Assembly (NCBI GenBank): GCA_033675545.1
Contig: JAWDGP010006457.1
Span: 329,345-393,344, forward strand
Origin: Elysia crispata
Taxonomy: Eukaryota; Mollusca; Gastropoda; Plakobranchidae
Length of the DNA stretch: 64,000 bases
Direction: 5' to 3'
Below are positions 51,411-61,069 of this stretch, in pieces (positions within the stretch are counted from its first letter, which is position 1; each line of letters begins with the position of its first letter). The notes beneath the pieces were generated by a model. The model saw nothing but the letters and a program-made list of their open reading frames with translations. It ran no database searches and was not told the DNA's origin. A program made the position numbers and the translations under genes.

Positions 51411-52478
51411 GTAAGCACAGCACTATGGCATCAGCTTCCCCCGAGTATAATTTGCCTCCTTAGATTAGAGGTAAAGGCAGTCTGAATCGAATAGCGAATA
51501 TTGTGGCTCTGTCCTTTATCACAGCTAGTTTAGGTAATGCCACGTTCTCTCCATCCGAGCGCGAAGTCTGCTCGTCTCTCAGATACCTCCAGTAGTGTAA
51601 AACTTCTCTACTGTCACCTCTTGTAGACCATCGCGCACAATTGTCTCTTTCTCTGCAGCAATTGGGGCTGACTGACCAATAGACATTAATTGCCAAGATC
51701 AGAGAAGAGGAGAGAAAACAGAAGGAAACGAAGTGTAAGGCCAAAGGCAGACAGTGATAAGCTATACAGATTCAATAAGCGAGACCACTCTAGTGATGTG
51801 CTCAAAATAAATAAAACATGACTATAACGGGAATTTTAGTTCCAGGAGAAAAATCCTGCTGTAAGCAAGTTCCCGCTTCAGGAATGCAAAGAGATCTATC
51901 CCCACCCCCCTCAAGAAAAAAAAAAGAAAAAGTTAATGTACGAACTACTACTTGTAAGTGTAAACACAGCTTGACAAAGAGAAAAAGACTAATAGGCACC
52001 CGCAAAATCTTTTTATAGCTATCACGTGGTTTTAAGAAATCATGGAGGCTGTGCTATTATTGTCCATCACGTGGTTCAAAATATACAAACAATGTGTCTA
52101 TAGCAGTACCATCTGTCTAGGAGGCCTGTTTACAAAGTTACGTAACATTATTCAGATGGGCCATCATCTGGCTAGCTATCAGCCACCTGCGCGAAGTTTG
52201 AACAGTTGATTAGAGCATGCTTAGCAGTACACACTGTGTTTTCACTGGACTCTCCTGACATTTTGTTATTGGATTACATTCATTCTTTCTTGGATTATAT
52301 TTTTTATCTTATTCTTCGTTATTCGCCCTTGGATTGCACCTTGTTCTAACAGATGCTTTCAATGTGGAACATTCCAAGAATGCTTTTTTGTGATTTGGTG
52401 TAGATTTTCCTCTAAATGTGTGCTCACTGATAGAGTATGACCCGTGGCACCAAACATCATACAATGTAATATAAATAA

Positions 52479-52483
<5 letters not shown>

Positions 52484-52540
<57 letters not shown>
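52484..52540. repeat. (TA)n microsatellite
   Basis: About 57 bp of TA. Confidence 0.95.
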
Positions 52541-52544
<4 letters not shown>

Positions 52545-52794
52545 TGATAAACAGTTATACATGTTAAGTTCATCTAAATATGCTTTAAGTTTAATTAGCT
52601 TTTCCCTTTATGGTCTCTGCGATATCACTTTATAGAGAGAAGGTGTGCTAAAGTGGGAGCCAAAGTTTTTTAAAGGCCTTTTAACTAAAATCTCTGATAC
52701 ACAAAGTACCCTCAATACTTTAACCTTAAGTTTCATATTTCATTATATGGTGTATCGGTGTCATAGTCAATTTCCTTAACTGTTTATTGTTTAG

Positions 52795-53018
52795 GGGAAG
52801 AAAGTGCGCTGTTACAAACTGTAAGAGCGGCTATGCCAGTCAGAAGGGGAAAGAAAGTGAAACGGTTATTTTATAATTATGGTTTTCCGAAGGACCCAAC
52901 TGAATGTCATAAATGGGTTTCGAGTCTCCCTAACAAAATTGAGAAAGTGACTGAACATATTGGAGTATGCAGTCGACACTGGATCTCTGATACTCCTCAC
53001 ATTCGAAGAGGAAGATAA
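52795..53018 (+). pseudogene. THAP domain, frameshifted
   Basis: The first half (CAVTNC) is in one frame until TAA at 52874-52876. The second half (LFYNYGFPKDPTECHKWVSS ... VCSRHWISDTPHI) is in another, ending at TAA 53016. One extra T in the TTTT run near 52869-52872 would explain the shift. Confidence 0.7.
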
Positions 53019-53058
53019 TACTTATAATCTCTATGCATCCTCCTATTAACTTTGGTGA

Positions 53059-53476
53059 GATACCTTCACCATCCATATCACATGCTCATCCAAAAACTCC
53101 TCGCCCTACCTAAAAAAAGCTCTCAGTGAAAACAAAGTCAGAGAAATTGACGAACTGGATACATTCATAGTAAAAAATAAGTTTAACTGTGACACTGTTA
53201 AGGAAGCCCTTCAAGAAAGTTTGCTCCTCTATGGATCCAGTGCTTGTAATGCAGATAGAACAGAACAAGCACTTGCCAGCTTCAGTCGCGGTGGTTGTAT
53301 GCATGAATATGTTATATACTTCCATATTAGACTTAGAGATGCAGATGCAGGAGTGACTGTAATTCAATTTGAAAACTACAACGGTTTTAAATTGGTAACA
53401 CACCCAAATTTCCCCTGTAAAACTGTGAATCAATGGGATCAGCTAGAAGTTGTCCTTCATTTTTACACTGGAACAG
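53059..53476 (+). pseudogene. Second exon segment of THAP gene remnant
   Basis: This is open from 53059; the part from KKALSENK onward (about 53113) looks coding, with LDTFIVKNKFNCDTVKEAL, YGSSACNADRTEQALASF, CMHEYVIYFHIRLRDADAG and NQWDQLEVVLHFYTGT. I do not recognise a domain. It ends at a plausible donor G|GTTAGT. Confidence 0.55.
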
Positions 53477-53913
53477 GTTAGTACTGCCCATCATTCTGAC
53501 CCCCCCCCTCCCACATACACATAGACTTCTGTCTGTATCTCTTTCACTCTAAATATCACCATAACTTTTTTTGTCTTTCACATTCTGTCATTCCTTGTTT
53601 TGCTCTTGACATGTTACTCCAGTGCCTTTATTTAATGTAGCCTACTGTAAAACTGTGTTATCAAGTCAGATACATGTGGATCTGAGTTTCAAAGTGTAAA
53701 TTTTTTAATGTAATAGAAATTATGATGAGAAGGGAGAGTGTGTGTGTATGAGAGAGAGAGAGAGAGGCCCGGAAGGGTTAAGAGTCTGATTGAGCTAGAG
53801 AGATGAAAGAAAGAGAGAAGGCCAGATATAAAGCGCACATGGCACCTATTACCATATCTAGCACCCCCCTTTTCCACACAAATAGACCTCTGGCTGTCTG
53901 CATCTCTTTCACC

Positions 53914-53918
<5 letters not shown>

Positions 53919-53966
<48 letters not shown>
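53919..53966. repeat. (CT)n microsatellite
   Basis: About 48 bp of CT; a second CT tract preceded by C10 lies at 54059-54110. Confidence 0.95.
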
Positions 53967-53969
<3 letters not shown>

Positions 53970-54058
53970 CATTATTTTATCTCTTGCTCTAAGATTCTAC
54001 GTACCTACTATGCTTGTTTTTGTTCCTTGGTCGAATTTTACAAAATTATAATCTCTCT

Positions 54059-54099
<41 letters not shown>

Positions 54100-54312
54100 T
54101 TTCCCTCTCTCTTCATTTGCTTCTTCTGACTTGATACAATTAAAAACTCTCCTCATTATCTGATGTACGTGTTCTTAGTGTGTCACTCGAGTGCCGGTAT
54201 TTGATGTACCGTACCACTGTATTATCAAATCTCGAAAAGGTGTACATGTGCATTTGAGTTTCTAAGTATTTGAATGTATAGCCTACATGTACTTAGAAGT
54301 TATGATGAAGAG

Positions 54313-54317
54313 GGAGG

Positions 54318-54410
<93 letters not shown>

Positions 54411-54489
54411 GGGGGTTATGAGTCGGATTAAGCTAAAGATGAGAGAGACGGAGGTTAAGAGTCGGATTAATCTAAAGATGAGAGAGAGA

Positions 54490-54570
<81 letters not shown>
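54313..54570. repeat. Two (GA)n arrays separated by a duplicated spacer
   Basis: GA arrays at 54313-54408 and 54479-54570. The DNA between them contains two copies of a 34-bp unit with GTCGGATTAA and AAAGATGAGAGAGA, and a relative (AGAGTCTGATTGAGCTAGAGAGATGA) occurs at 53780-53805. Confidence 0.93.
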
Positions 54571-54574
<4 letters not shown>

Positions 54575-54679
54575 CATTGCTAGCACCCCGCAGACCGGCC
54601 CATCTGAATAATATTACATAACCTATGAACAGGCCTCCTAGATAATTGGTACTGGTCTAAACGGACACGGAAATTCATG

Positions 54680-54687
54680 TGACGTCA
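54680..54687. promoter_or_regulatory. Palindromic CRE, TGACGTCA
   Basis: A perfect cAMP-response-element octamer lies 50 bp before the ATG of a small open frame at 54738. An eight-base match can occur by chance; its position is the only support. Confidence 0.3.
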
Positions 54688-54737
54688 CAAAATTCGTGTT
54701 TGACTCAGATTTCACTTCCTTTCCACCAATGTTCAAA

Positions 54738-55527
54738 ATGGAGAACGACGTGTGTTCAAAATGTATGAAGAGTTTGAGGCAGCCCTTAAATCATTTTCAG
54801 TGGCACTCACAGTCTGTTTGTGAAAAGATTGAGTGAGTCAGTGAAAAAAACTAATACTGAAGTACCTAAAATATAAAAGCATTCTCTTTGTGTGCAAGCA
54901 CTCCCCGTCCAATCACACCAGCTCCTCGACGAATCAGCGCCCATGCTTAAGGTAAGTCCCATCAATTGTGCTAATGAGATTTAGAGTTAAATATAGATAG
55001 GTCTTATATCCAGATCTAGACGATCTGATTTTAGATTTTAGTGGTTGGTTAAAGATAAGGGGTGAGTTATCCAAAGCCTAGATTTTTAAATCCTTCCCTG
55101 CCTCTTGGAGTAGATCTAGATCTAGATTCTAGATCTATAACAGAATGGAAAATTTGGCATGAGGGCACCAAAAGCCTTATTGAAAGACATTATCAGAGTA
55201 CTGATCTGAAACATTTTGCAGTTCATAGGACAAATATTATAATTTACTCTAGATCGAGATTTTCCAATCAATCATTTATTTTGAGGTTTCAGATTTTATA
55301 AGCCAAAGTTATTTTTCTTTAGATGTTGGCCACTGCCTACCATGTGACTTGATGCTATACACTAAATGAACTTTGTAGCATTCAACTCTATCTATAGATA
55401 CATAACTACATACTCTTCATCACTTTCACAGGTCCCTCAAACTAGATTGTCAAACCAAGATTCGGTTGAAGATCCAGAGGCCGAGACCAGTCTCCGCCCT
55501 TCCTGGCCATCACAGTGTAGTATTTGA
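54738..55527 (+). CDS. Possible small spliced gene, Cys/His-rich
   Basis: From ATG 54738 the frame reads MENDVCSKCMKSLRQPL, then HFQWHSQSVCEK, with C-x2-C and later His and Cys spaced like a small zinc finger. It stops at TGA or, if the donor at 54833 is used, joins an acceptor at 54898 to give a 48-residue product ending PRRISAHA. A strong donor AAG|GTAAGT at 54951 and an acceptor tttcacag at 55431 would splice a further exon (VPQTRLSNQDSVEDPEAE...). Splice signals are good but the coding assignment is uncertain; it may be a non-coding transcript. Confidence 0.28.
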
Positions 55528-55849
55528 ACCATCAAGGGCATGGCCTCACCCAAGAAGTAATTACACTTTCTTTTGTTTTTTTCTATTCTGCCTCTTATGG
55601 AAATGAATTCATATTTTTATATACATGCGGACGTGGAGAAAAGACAGGAAAGCCTGCATTGCTTGTTCGCTTGTACTGTTACAATGCAGGCAGGGCAAAA
55701 TGCTAAGGATTTTTTTTCTATTTAAAGTTTTGGTGCTTTCTTTCCAGTTTTTACAGGTTGGGAAGCGGTCAATTTTGCAGAAATAAATTGAATATAGGAA
55801 AAAAAAGGTTATTTAGCTCTGTCGTTATAGCAATAGTATAATGTATTTT

Positions 55850-56065
55850 TTATTATTATTATTATCATAAATTTTTATACATTTCAATTCCAATATTGAT
55901 ATTTGTATTGTAGTTCAAACTATCCATGATATTGGTGTTTATTTTATCATTCATTTGTATAAAAAAATTTCTTCTCTCTATCTTTACACCTACAGCTCAC
56001 CGTTATTTCCAACGAAAGATCATTCTTATTTCTTCATATGATAATAGTGAGTACAGCTAGGTGTT
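55850..56065. repeat. Dispersed repeat, copy 2
   Basis: Homologous to 12290-12525 in the same orientation; the shared order is TTTGTATTGTAGTT, a TATCCATGATATTGG-like block, then TTATTTCTTCATATGATAATAG. Divergence is high, perhaps a quarter of positions. Confidence 0.65.
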
Positions 56066-56090
56066 TCGGTTTTTTTTTCAGGATACCATA

Positions 56091-56094
<4 letters not shown>

Positions 56095-56163
<69 letters not shown>
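56095..56163. repeat. (CT)n microsatellite
   Basis: About 69 bp of CT with one CTAT interruption. Confidence 0.96.
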
Positions 56164-56166
<3 letters not shown>

Positions 56167-56290
56167 AATATACAAATTTATAACTCGTCATTACACCGAG
56201 AAAAACTTGCTTCATTAAAACCAGTTTCAGCATTAGAAAAGAAAATCCTCAGTTTATAAAGCCACTTTAAAACTATTACAAAAGTATATA

Positions 56291-56293
<3 letters not shown>

Positions 56294-56379
<86 letters not shown>

Positions 56380-56418
56380 CCTGTCTCTCTCTGTATATAT
56401 ATATATATATATATATAT
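56294..56418. repeat. (CT)n-(TA)n compound microsatellite
   Basis: About 80 bp of CT, a short CCCTCCCTGT interruption, then about 12 TA units. Confidence 0.96.
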
Positions 56419-56755
56419 CCCCTTCTTTTCTTCCCTATCCTTTCTCTGTGTAACTCGTTCCTTTCTATTCATAATTATATGTTCCTCTCAACATCTTCAG
56501 TGATAATCTGACAGAGATCTTCAACCTCTTCTTCATTTTGAGAAGATCAGCAGCCACAGACTAAGCAACTTGAGACAATGTGCTTTTGAGAGAGAATCCT
56601 TACCATCTACTGAGTTTTGAAGAGTGACAACACCTAGTTTTGCCCTTGATGTGTAAGTTGATCTTCTTTTCTCCAGAATTTTAAACTACTTTAAATTCAT
56701 GTGATCATTGCTTTTGATGTCATAGAAAAAGTGCTGAGACCTTCTGTTGGTTCAA

Positions 56756-57450
56756 TTCAAGCAGCCTTGTGACATCATGGCATTATTATTATTTTTTTGC
56801 GTGTGTGTTTTTCTTCGTTTTCTTCAGTAGGACAGACAGGTTTTTCAATCTTTCATGTCATCTCTTTTCTTATCCTCTCAGCTTAAAACAAACTTCATCT
56901 TTCACAAAATTCATTTTTCTTTTAGATTTTCTCAAAAAAATTGAGAGGGAAAAAATCATTTCTTCTTGCTTTAAGTCTTTGCAGGTCAAGACAAATTTTG
57001 GGCTACGTTTGTAGATCAATCAAAGGTAGTGAGCTAACACCTCATGTACAAGTGAGACTAACATGTTTACCTTCTACAATTCATGTCTTTCTTTTCAACC
57101 AAATTTCATGTCTGCAAAGTGTTGTCTGTGAGTACAGTATTATCTTTATTTACTTACATGTATCTTTATGTAAGTCGCCATGTAGTGATGTATTTTCGGG
57201 TTTTTTTTTTACTTCAAATTTCAAAGAGTATTAGAACGAGAGAGAGAGAGAGAATATATATATATATATATTCAAGCAGCTTTGTGACATCATTGCATCA
57301 TTTTTTGTGTGCGTTTTTCTTCGTTTTCCCCAGTAGGACAGACAGGTTTTTCAATCTTTCATGTCATCTCTTTTCTTATCCTCTCAGCTTAAAACAAACT
57401 TCATCTTTCACAAAAATCATTTTTTTTTTGGATTTTCTCAAAAAATAAAG
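56756..57450. repeat. Direct duplication of about 190 bp
   Basis: Copy 1 at 56756-56946 and copy 2 at 57271-57450 share TTCAAGCAGC, AGTAGGACAGACAGG, CTTTCATGTCATCTCTTTTC and GCTTAAAACAAACTTCATC in order. Copy 2 lies directly after a GA/TA microsatellite. Confidence 0.9.
57160..57270. repeat. Dispersed block plus GA/TA tract, copy 1
   Basis: TATCTTTATGTAAGTCGCC to TTCAAAGAGTATTAGAACGAG, then short GA and TA arrays, then TTCAA. The same layout recurs at 59196-59462. Confidence 0.85.
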
Positions 57451-57540
57451 ATGCTATATATAAATAATGCTACATCTTTTTTTGTAGCTAGACACAAATC
57501 CTTAGATGATTCATGGAAAATACCCGGTATATCAATGAAT

Positions 57541-58372
57541 TAGGTGCCCTGCTCTTTAGATTAGGCAATCATGACCTTCTGCGCATCTCTATACCTTGAT
57601 GCTGTTACAGTGTTAGTGCATCTGTCACTCATTTTACATTTAGCCGCTTTTTTAATCCATGCTACATCTTCTCTCGCTTCTTTCCCCTGTTGCCTTTTCC
57701 TTTAAAATCAACCCAGTTCTCAAAGATGTTTCAGTTTCTTTTTTCTCATCACATGGCCAAAAAATACTGCCTGTAGATTAAATATGGTATTTATAAGCAT
57801 ATATATGCCAGCTCCTGGTACCACACTTTAGTTTGATTTCTTTGAAGTCCATAAATAAGATTCATAGCATTCTCTTTAGGAACCACATTTCTGTTTCCTC
57901 CAGTTAATTTTGTAGTTGTTTTTTAAATTGTCCAAGCCTAACATCCATACATAAGGATGGGTTCAGTAAAACACTCCAGTGCCTTTTTTGATGCGATTTC
58001 ACAGTTGTTGTGTCCATCTCTTCACATTCAAGTGCCCAAGTATTTGCATTGATTCCTGAACGAATTATCTTTGGCTTCTAAAGAATTGATCTGTGCACAC
58101 TCATTGTTTCGATTGATGACTATTACTTCTGTATTTTTGCTCTTTAATCCATATCCTTTCCTTCTGCTTTCTTCTTCAGTGATGTCTAACAATTGTGGCA
58201 AGTCTTCTTTATTTTCTGCAATTAATACAGCGTCATCAGCGTATCTCATGTTGCTTACTTTGTGCCCTCCTATTTTAATTCCTCGGTATCCTTCTATGCT
58301 TCTCAAATCATTTCACTGTAGAGAGAGAAAAGGTCTGGAGCAAGCACACATCCTTGTCAGACACCGCACTTT
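57541..58372 (-). mobile_element. LINE remnant (non-LTR reverse transcriptase, C-terminal half)
   Basis: Read on the minus strand: SLYSEMI, then KIGGHKVSNMRYADDAVLIA with the YADD active-site motif, ENKEDLPQLLD, NNECAQIN, KYLGT, ALECFTEPILMYGC, FFGHVMR and KVMIA-SKEQGT at the end. The largest intact stretch is 92 codons (58306-58028); elsewhere stops and frameshifts interrupt. The endonuclease half is missing. It is an inactive copy of the same LINE family as the 22.4-22.8 kb fragment. Confidence 0.88.
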
Positions 58373-59195
58373 ATTTATTTATTTTTTTTTAATGAGCTGA
58401 TTTACCCATCAACTCACATTGTTGCTGTCTCATATCATTTCATGTTTTATTTTTAATTGGTCTTGCCCATGGACCTCTCACAGACTAGCAGAGGGAAGAT
58501 ACCCTCATTCCTCTTTCTCAGAGTTGGCTCTGAGCTGCCGCCCAATATAAGTCATGCTTTTTTACCTCTAATTTGAGCAAATATTATAAATTTGAGTTAA
58601 TCTTAAAGCATTCTAAGATTTGCACTTTTTATAAACATACATTTAATTTTTACACTGCTTGCTGTAGCCATTCTTTTTTTGCTCTTCAGTGAAGCCATTT
58701 TAATATTGAGCTATAAGAATATGATCTTCAGCTCAACACTGTATGATGTAATTGTCTAAACCTCGCCTCCATTCTCACTCTTTCTTTTCTCTCCCATTTT
58801 TGTCGTTCTGTCTTATTCTGGGCTTAGACTATGAGGATTTTCTCCTTTTCCCTTGTCCGATATCATTTTTTCCCATATTAAATCTTCATTTCTGTTTTTC
58901 ACTTCATATTAAGACATTAGCTCTAAACTCTTATTAGAGCTGGCTAACCAGAGTCAAACCTTTTTTTTCTTTTTCTCCCAACTCTTGAGGCTTTTATGTG
59001 AGGGATATGTGGACCCAAGGGTGCAACTAGCCGATTTTTTAAAGGAGGACCTCGGGGTAGTAACAATATTTCTAATCCAGGTTAATTCGAGGCACTTGTG
59101 GGATTGACTGACAGTGATAAAAATAGCATTATATGAAAGAATATATTTGTGAACTTCTCCTCCTATATTTTTAGTTAAAAAACTTTGTACAGTGC
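58373..59195. other. Unassigned DNA beside the LINE remnant
   Basis: T-rich on the plus strand, with short open frames only. I see no gene or known repeat. Confidence 0.5.
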
Positions 59196-59293
59196 TATCT
59201 TTATGTAAGTCGCCATGTAGCGATGTATTTTCTGGCTTTATTTTTACTTCAAATTTCAAAGAGGGTTAGAACGAGAAAGAGAAATAGAGAGAA

Positions 59294-59385
<92 letters not shown>

Positions 59386-59399
59386 CATGAGCATACAAT

Positions 59400-59462
<63 letters not shown>
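59196..59462. repeat. Dispersed block plus (GA)n and (TA)n, copy 2
   Basis: The block 59196-59283 matches 57160-57245; it is followed by about 95 bp of GA, a 20-bp spacer and about 58 bp of TA. Confidence 0.88.
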
Positions 59463-59465
<3 letters not shown>

Positions 59466-59701
59466 ATTTAAGTTATTTTTGTTTTAAATATTTTTTTATA
59501 TAAGCCTCTAGTTTTAAATGTTACAAAACTTATAACCATTTCTAAAGAAACTCAAGTTTCAGCATACATTGTCGATTTTAGTCGAGACGCCTATAAATAT
59601 AATACAAGCCTTTTCAGTTGAATATTGCTCACCCGATCGGCTGGTTAATCAGCACACTGTTACGATGACATTTGTTAATAGCTATCTAGAGCAACTCCTT
59701 C

Positions 59702-59921
59702 ACAGTCAAAACAACATCGTTCTCAAAACATAGAGAGGACGTGTTTTTTTACATTGTAAATGTCAAGGTGGTGGTTCTTGTGGAAACGGTCGACCTAGTT
59801 TTGAATTAACAAAAGACACAAACGTTTGTTGCCTCGTCTTTTTTCCTAGTCTTTATTTGGCTAAGGTTTCACCCCCCTTATTAATCTTTCTTTTTTGTGA
59901 TTCCTTTTCAGAAGTAAAACG
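59702..59921 (+). repeat. Block A, first copy (with decoy acceptor)
   Basis: 220 bp almost identical to 60038-60258. It ends inside the copied start of the THAP-gene last exon: acceptor ccttttcag at 59911, then AAGTAAAACG. Here the next bases create an immediate stop (GAA GTA AAA CGG TAG). Confidence 0.92.
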
Positions 59922-60036
59922 GTAGAAAGATTTCCATTTTTTCTTTCTCTATACTAATACAATAGACATGCTGTAGAATCGAAATGATCCCTATAAATCA
60001 TCAAAATAATACCATATTATCAAAATCTAATCGAAT
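59916..60036. repeat. Block B, first copy
   Basis: 121 bp almost identical to 60939-61059, from AAAACGGTAGAAAG to TCTAATCGAAT. Confidence 0.93.
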
Positions 60037-60037
60037 A

Positions 60038-60258
60038 ACAGTCAAAACAACATCGTTCTCAAAACATAGAGAGGACGTGTTTTTTTACATTGTAAATGTC
60101 AAGGTGGTGGTTCTTGTGGAAACGGTCGACCTAGTTTTGGATTAACAAAAGACACAAACGTTTGTTGCCTCGTCTTTTTTTCCTAGTCTTTATTTGGTTA
60201 AGGTTTCACCCCCCATATTAATCTTTCTTTTTTGTGATTCCTTTTCAGAAGTAAAACG
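60038..60258 (+). repeat. Block A, second copy
   Basis: Second copy of the 59702-59921 block; here the acceptor at 60248 leads into the full last exon. Confidence 0.93.
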
Positions 60259-60367
60259 TGGGACCTTGTTTGAATCCTCAAAGCTTTCTTATCATCCAGT
60301 TACTATTTCTCTGGATAACGCATTTAAAGAGAACATGGAAACTATCTTGACTGGAGTAAAAACGTAA
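60249..60367 (+). CDS. Terminal exon of the THAP-domain gene remnant
   Basis: 119 nt after the acceptor ccttttcag. Its phase matches the donor at 53476. It encodes VKRGTLFESSKLSYHPVTI, then LDNAFKENMETILTGVKT and TAA. ATTAAA follows within about 90 bp. No domain is recognised. It could instead belong to an unseen gene. Confidence 0.45.
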
Positions 60368-60938
60368 TTAATGTTTTTGAAAAAATTTTATGTGAAGTAT
60401 TAATTGTCTTTTATTGTAATGCAATGTGAGCTGAAAGTCAAACAAATTAAAGTTCATTAAACAGGCAATGCCCTTATATGTATTATCTCTTTTAATGAAA
60501 ATGTCATATTCGTTTATGTTATATACATAAGTTTCACTGACGTTATTTTTAAAAGACTGGTATGTGTCTTTTTAATTATTTTAGAAAACAATGTGTATTA
60601 TAATGATTTCTTTTTATATTTTTATAATTTGGATTTCTCTGAATAAACTCAGATAACACTCTTTTTTTTTTCAGTCTTTGTTGTTTTTGATAAATGTCTT
60701 GTTTTCAATAGGTTTTCGTATGTGTTTATGGTATTCATCAAGCCTTATTGCCGAATTGATAATAATGCGTGGGTGATATGTGTTGGGAACATAACATGGA
60801 ATAGCCAACTGCCACAAAGATGGTGAATCAATATTGAATAATTAAATAGGGGTGACAAAATCCTCTTTATTTCTATCTCTACAAATCAAGCATAATTAAA
60901 TATTACAATAGAATAGAATTCGAAATAAAAAAAAATTC
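60259..60938. other. Segment C, unique part between duplicated blocks
   Basis: 680 bp present once, covering the rest of the terminal exon, its 3' UTR and AT-rich flank. It is absent between the first copies of A and B. Confidence 0.8.
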
Positions 60939-61059
60939 AAAACGGTAGAAAGATTTCCATTTTTTCTTTCTCTATACTAATACAATAGACATGCTGTAGA
61001 ATCGAAATGATCCCTATAAATCATCAAAATAATACCATATTATCAAAATCTAATCGAAT
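60939..61059. repeat. Block B, second copy
   Basis: Second copy of 59916-60036; it directly precedes the satellite array. Confidence 0.93.
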
Positions 61060-61069
61060 TTCAGACCCG

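Larger units (their letters stand above)
53477..60248 (+). other. Putative 6.8-kb intron of the THAP gene remnant, repeat-filled
   Basis: Between the two phase-matched exons lie GA/CT microsatellites (53750, 53919, 54059, 54313, 54479, 56095, 56294, 57238, 59285), a candidate small transcript (54738-55527), local duplications, a LINE remnant (57541-58372) and the duplicated acceptor block (59702-60258). Confidence 0.45.
52795..60367 (+). pseudogene. THAP-domain gene remnant with distant last exon
   Basis: THAP domains are C2CH zinc fingers that bind DNA, found in cellular factors and P-element-type transposases. After an acceptor gtttag at 52794 the frame reads GRKCAVTNCKSGYASQKGKE and then stops; the domain resumes in the next frame (NYGFPKDPTECHKW, GVCSRHW), giving the ligands C-x4-C and C-x2-H. 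A further frame change leads to MHPPINFGEIPSPS, and another to KALSENKVREIDELDTF, which stays open to the donor ACAG|GTTAGT at 53476. The leftover G fits the acceptor at 60248, adding 38 residues (KRGTLFESSKLSYHP...) and a stop at 60367. With three frame changes it is probably a pseudogene. Assembly error is less likely because 25 RIC1 exons in the same window are error-free. No transposase domain is recognised. Confidence 0.6.
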
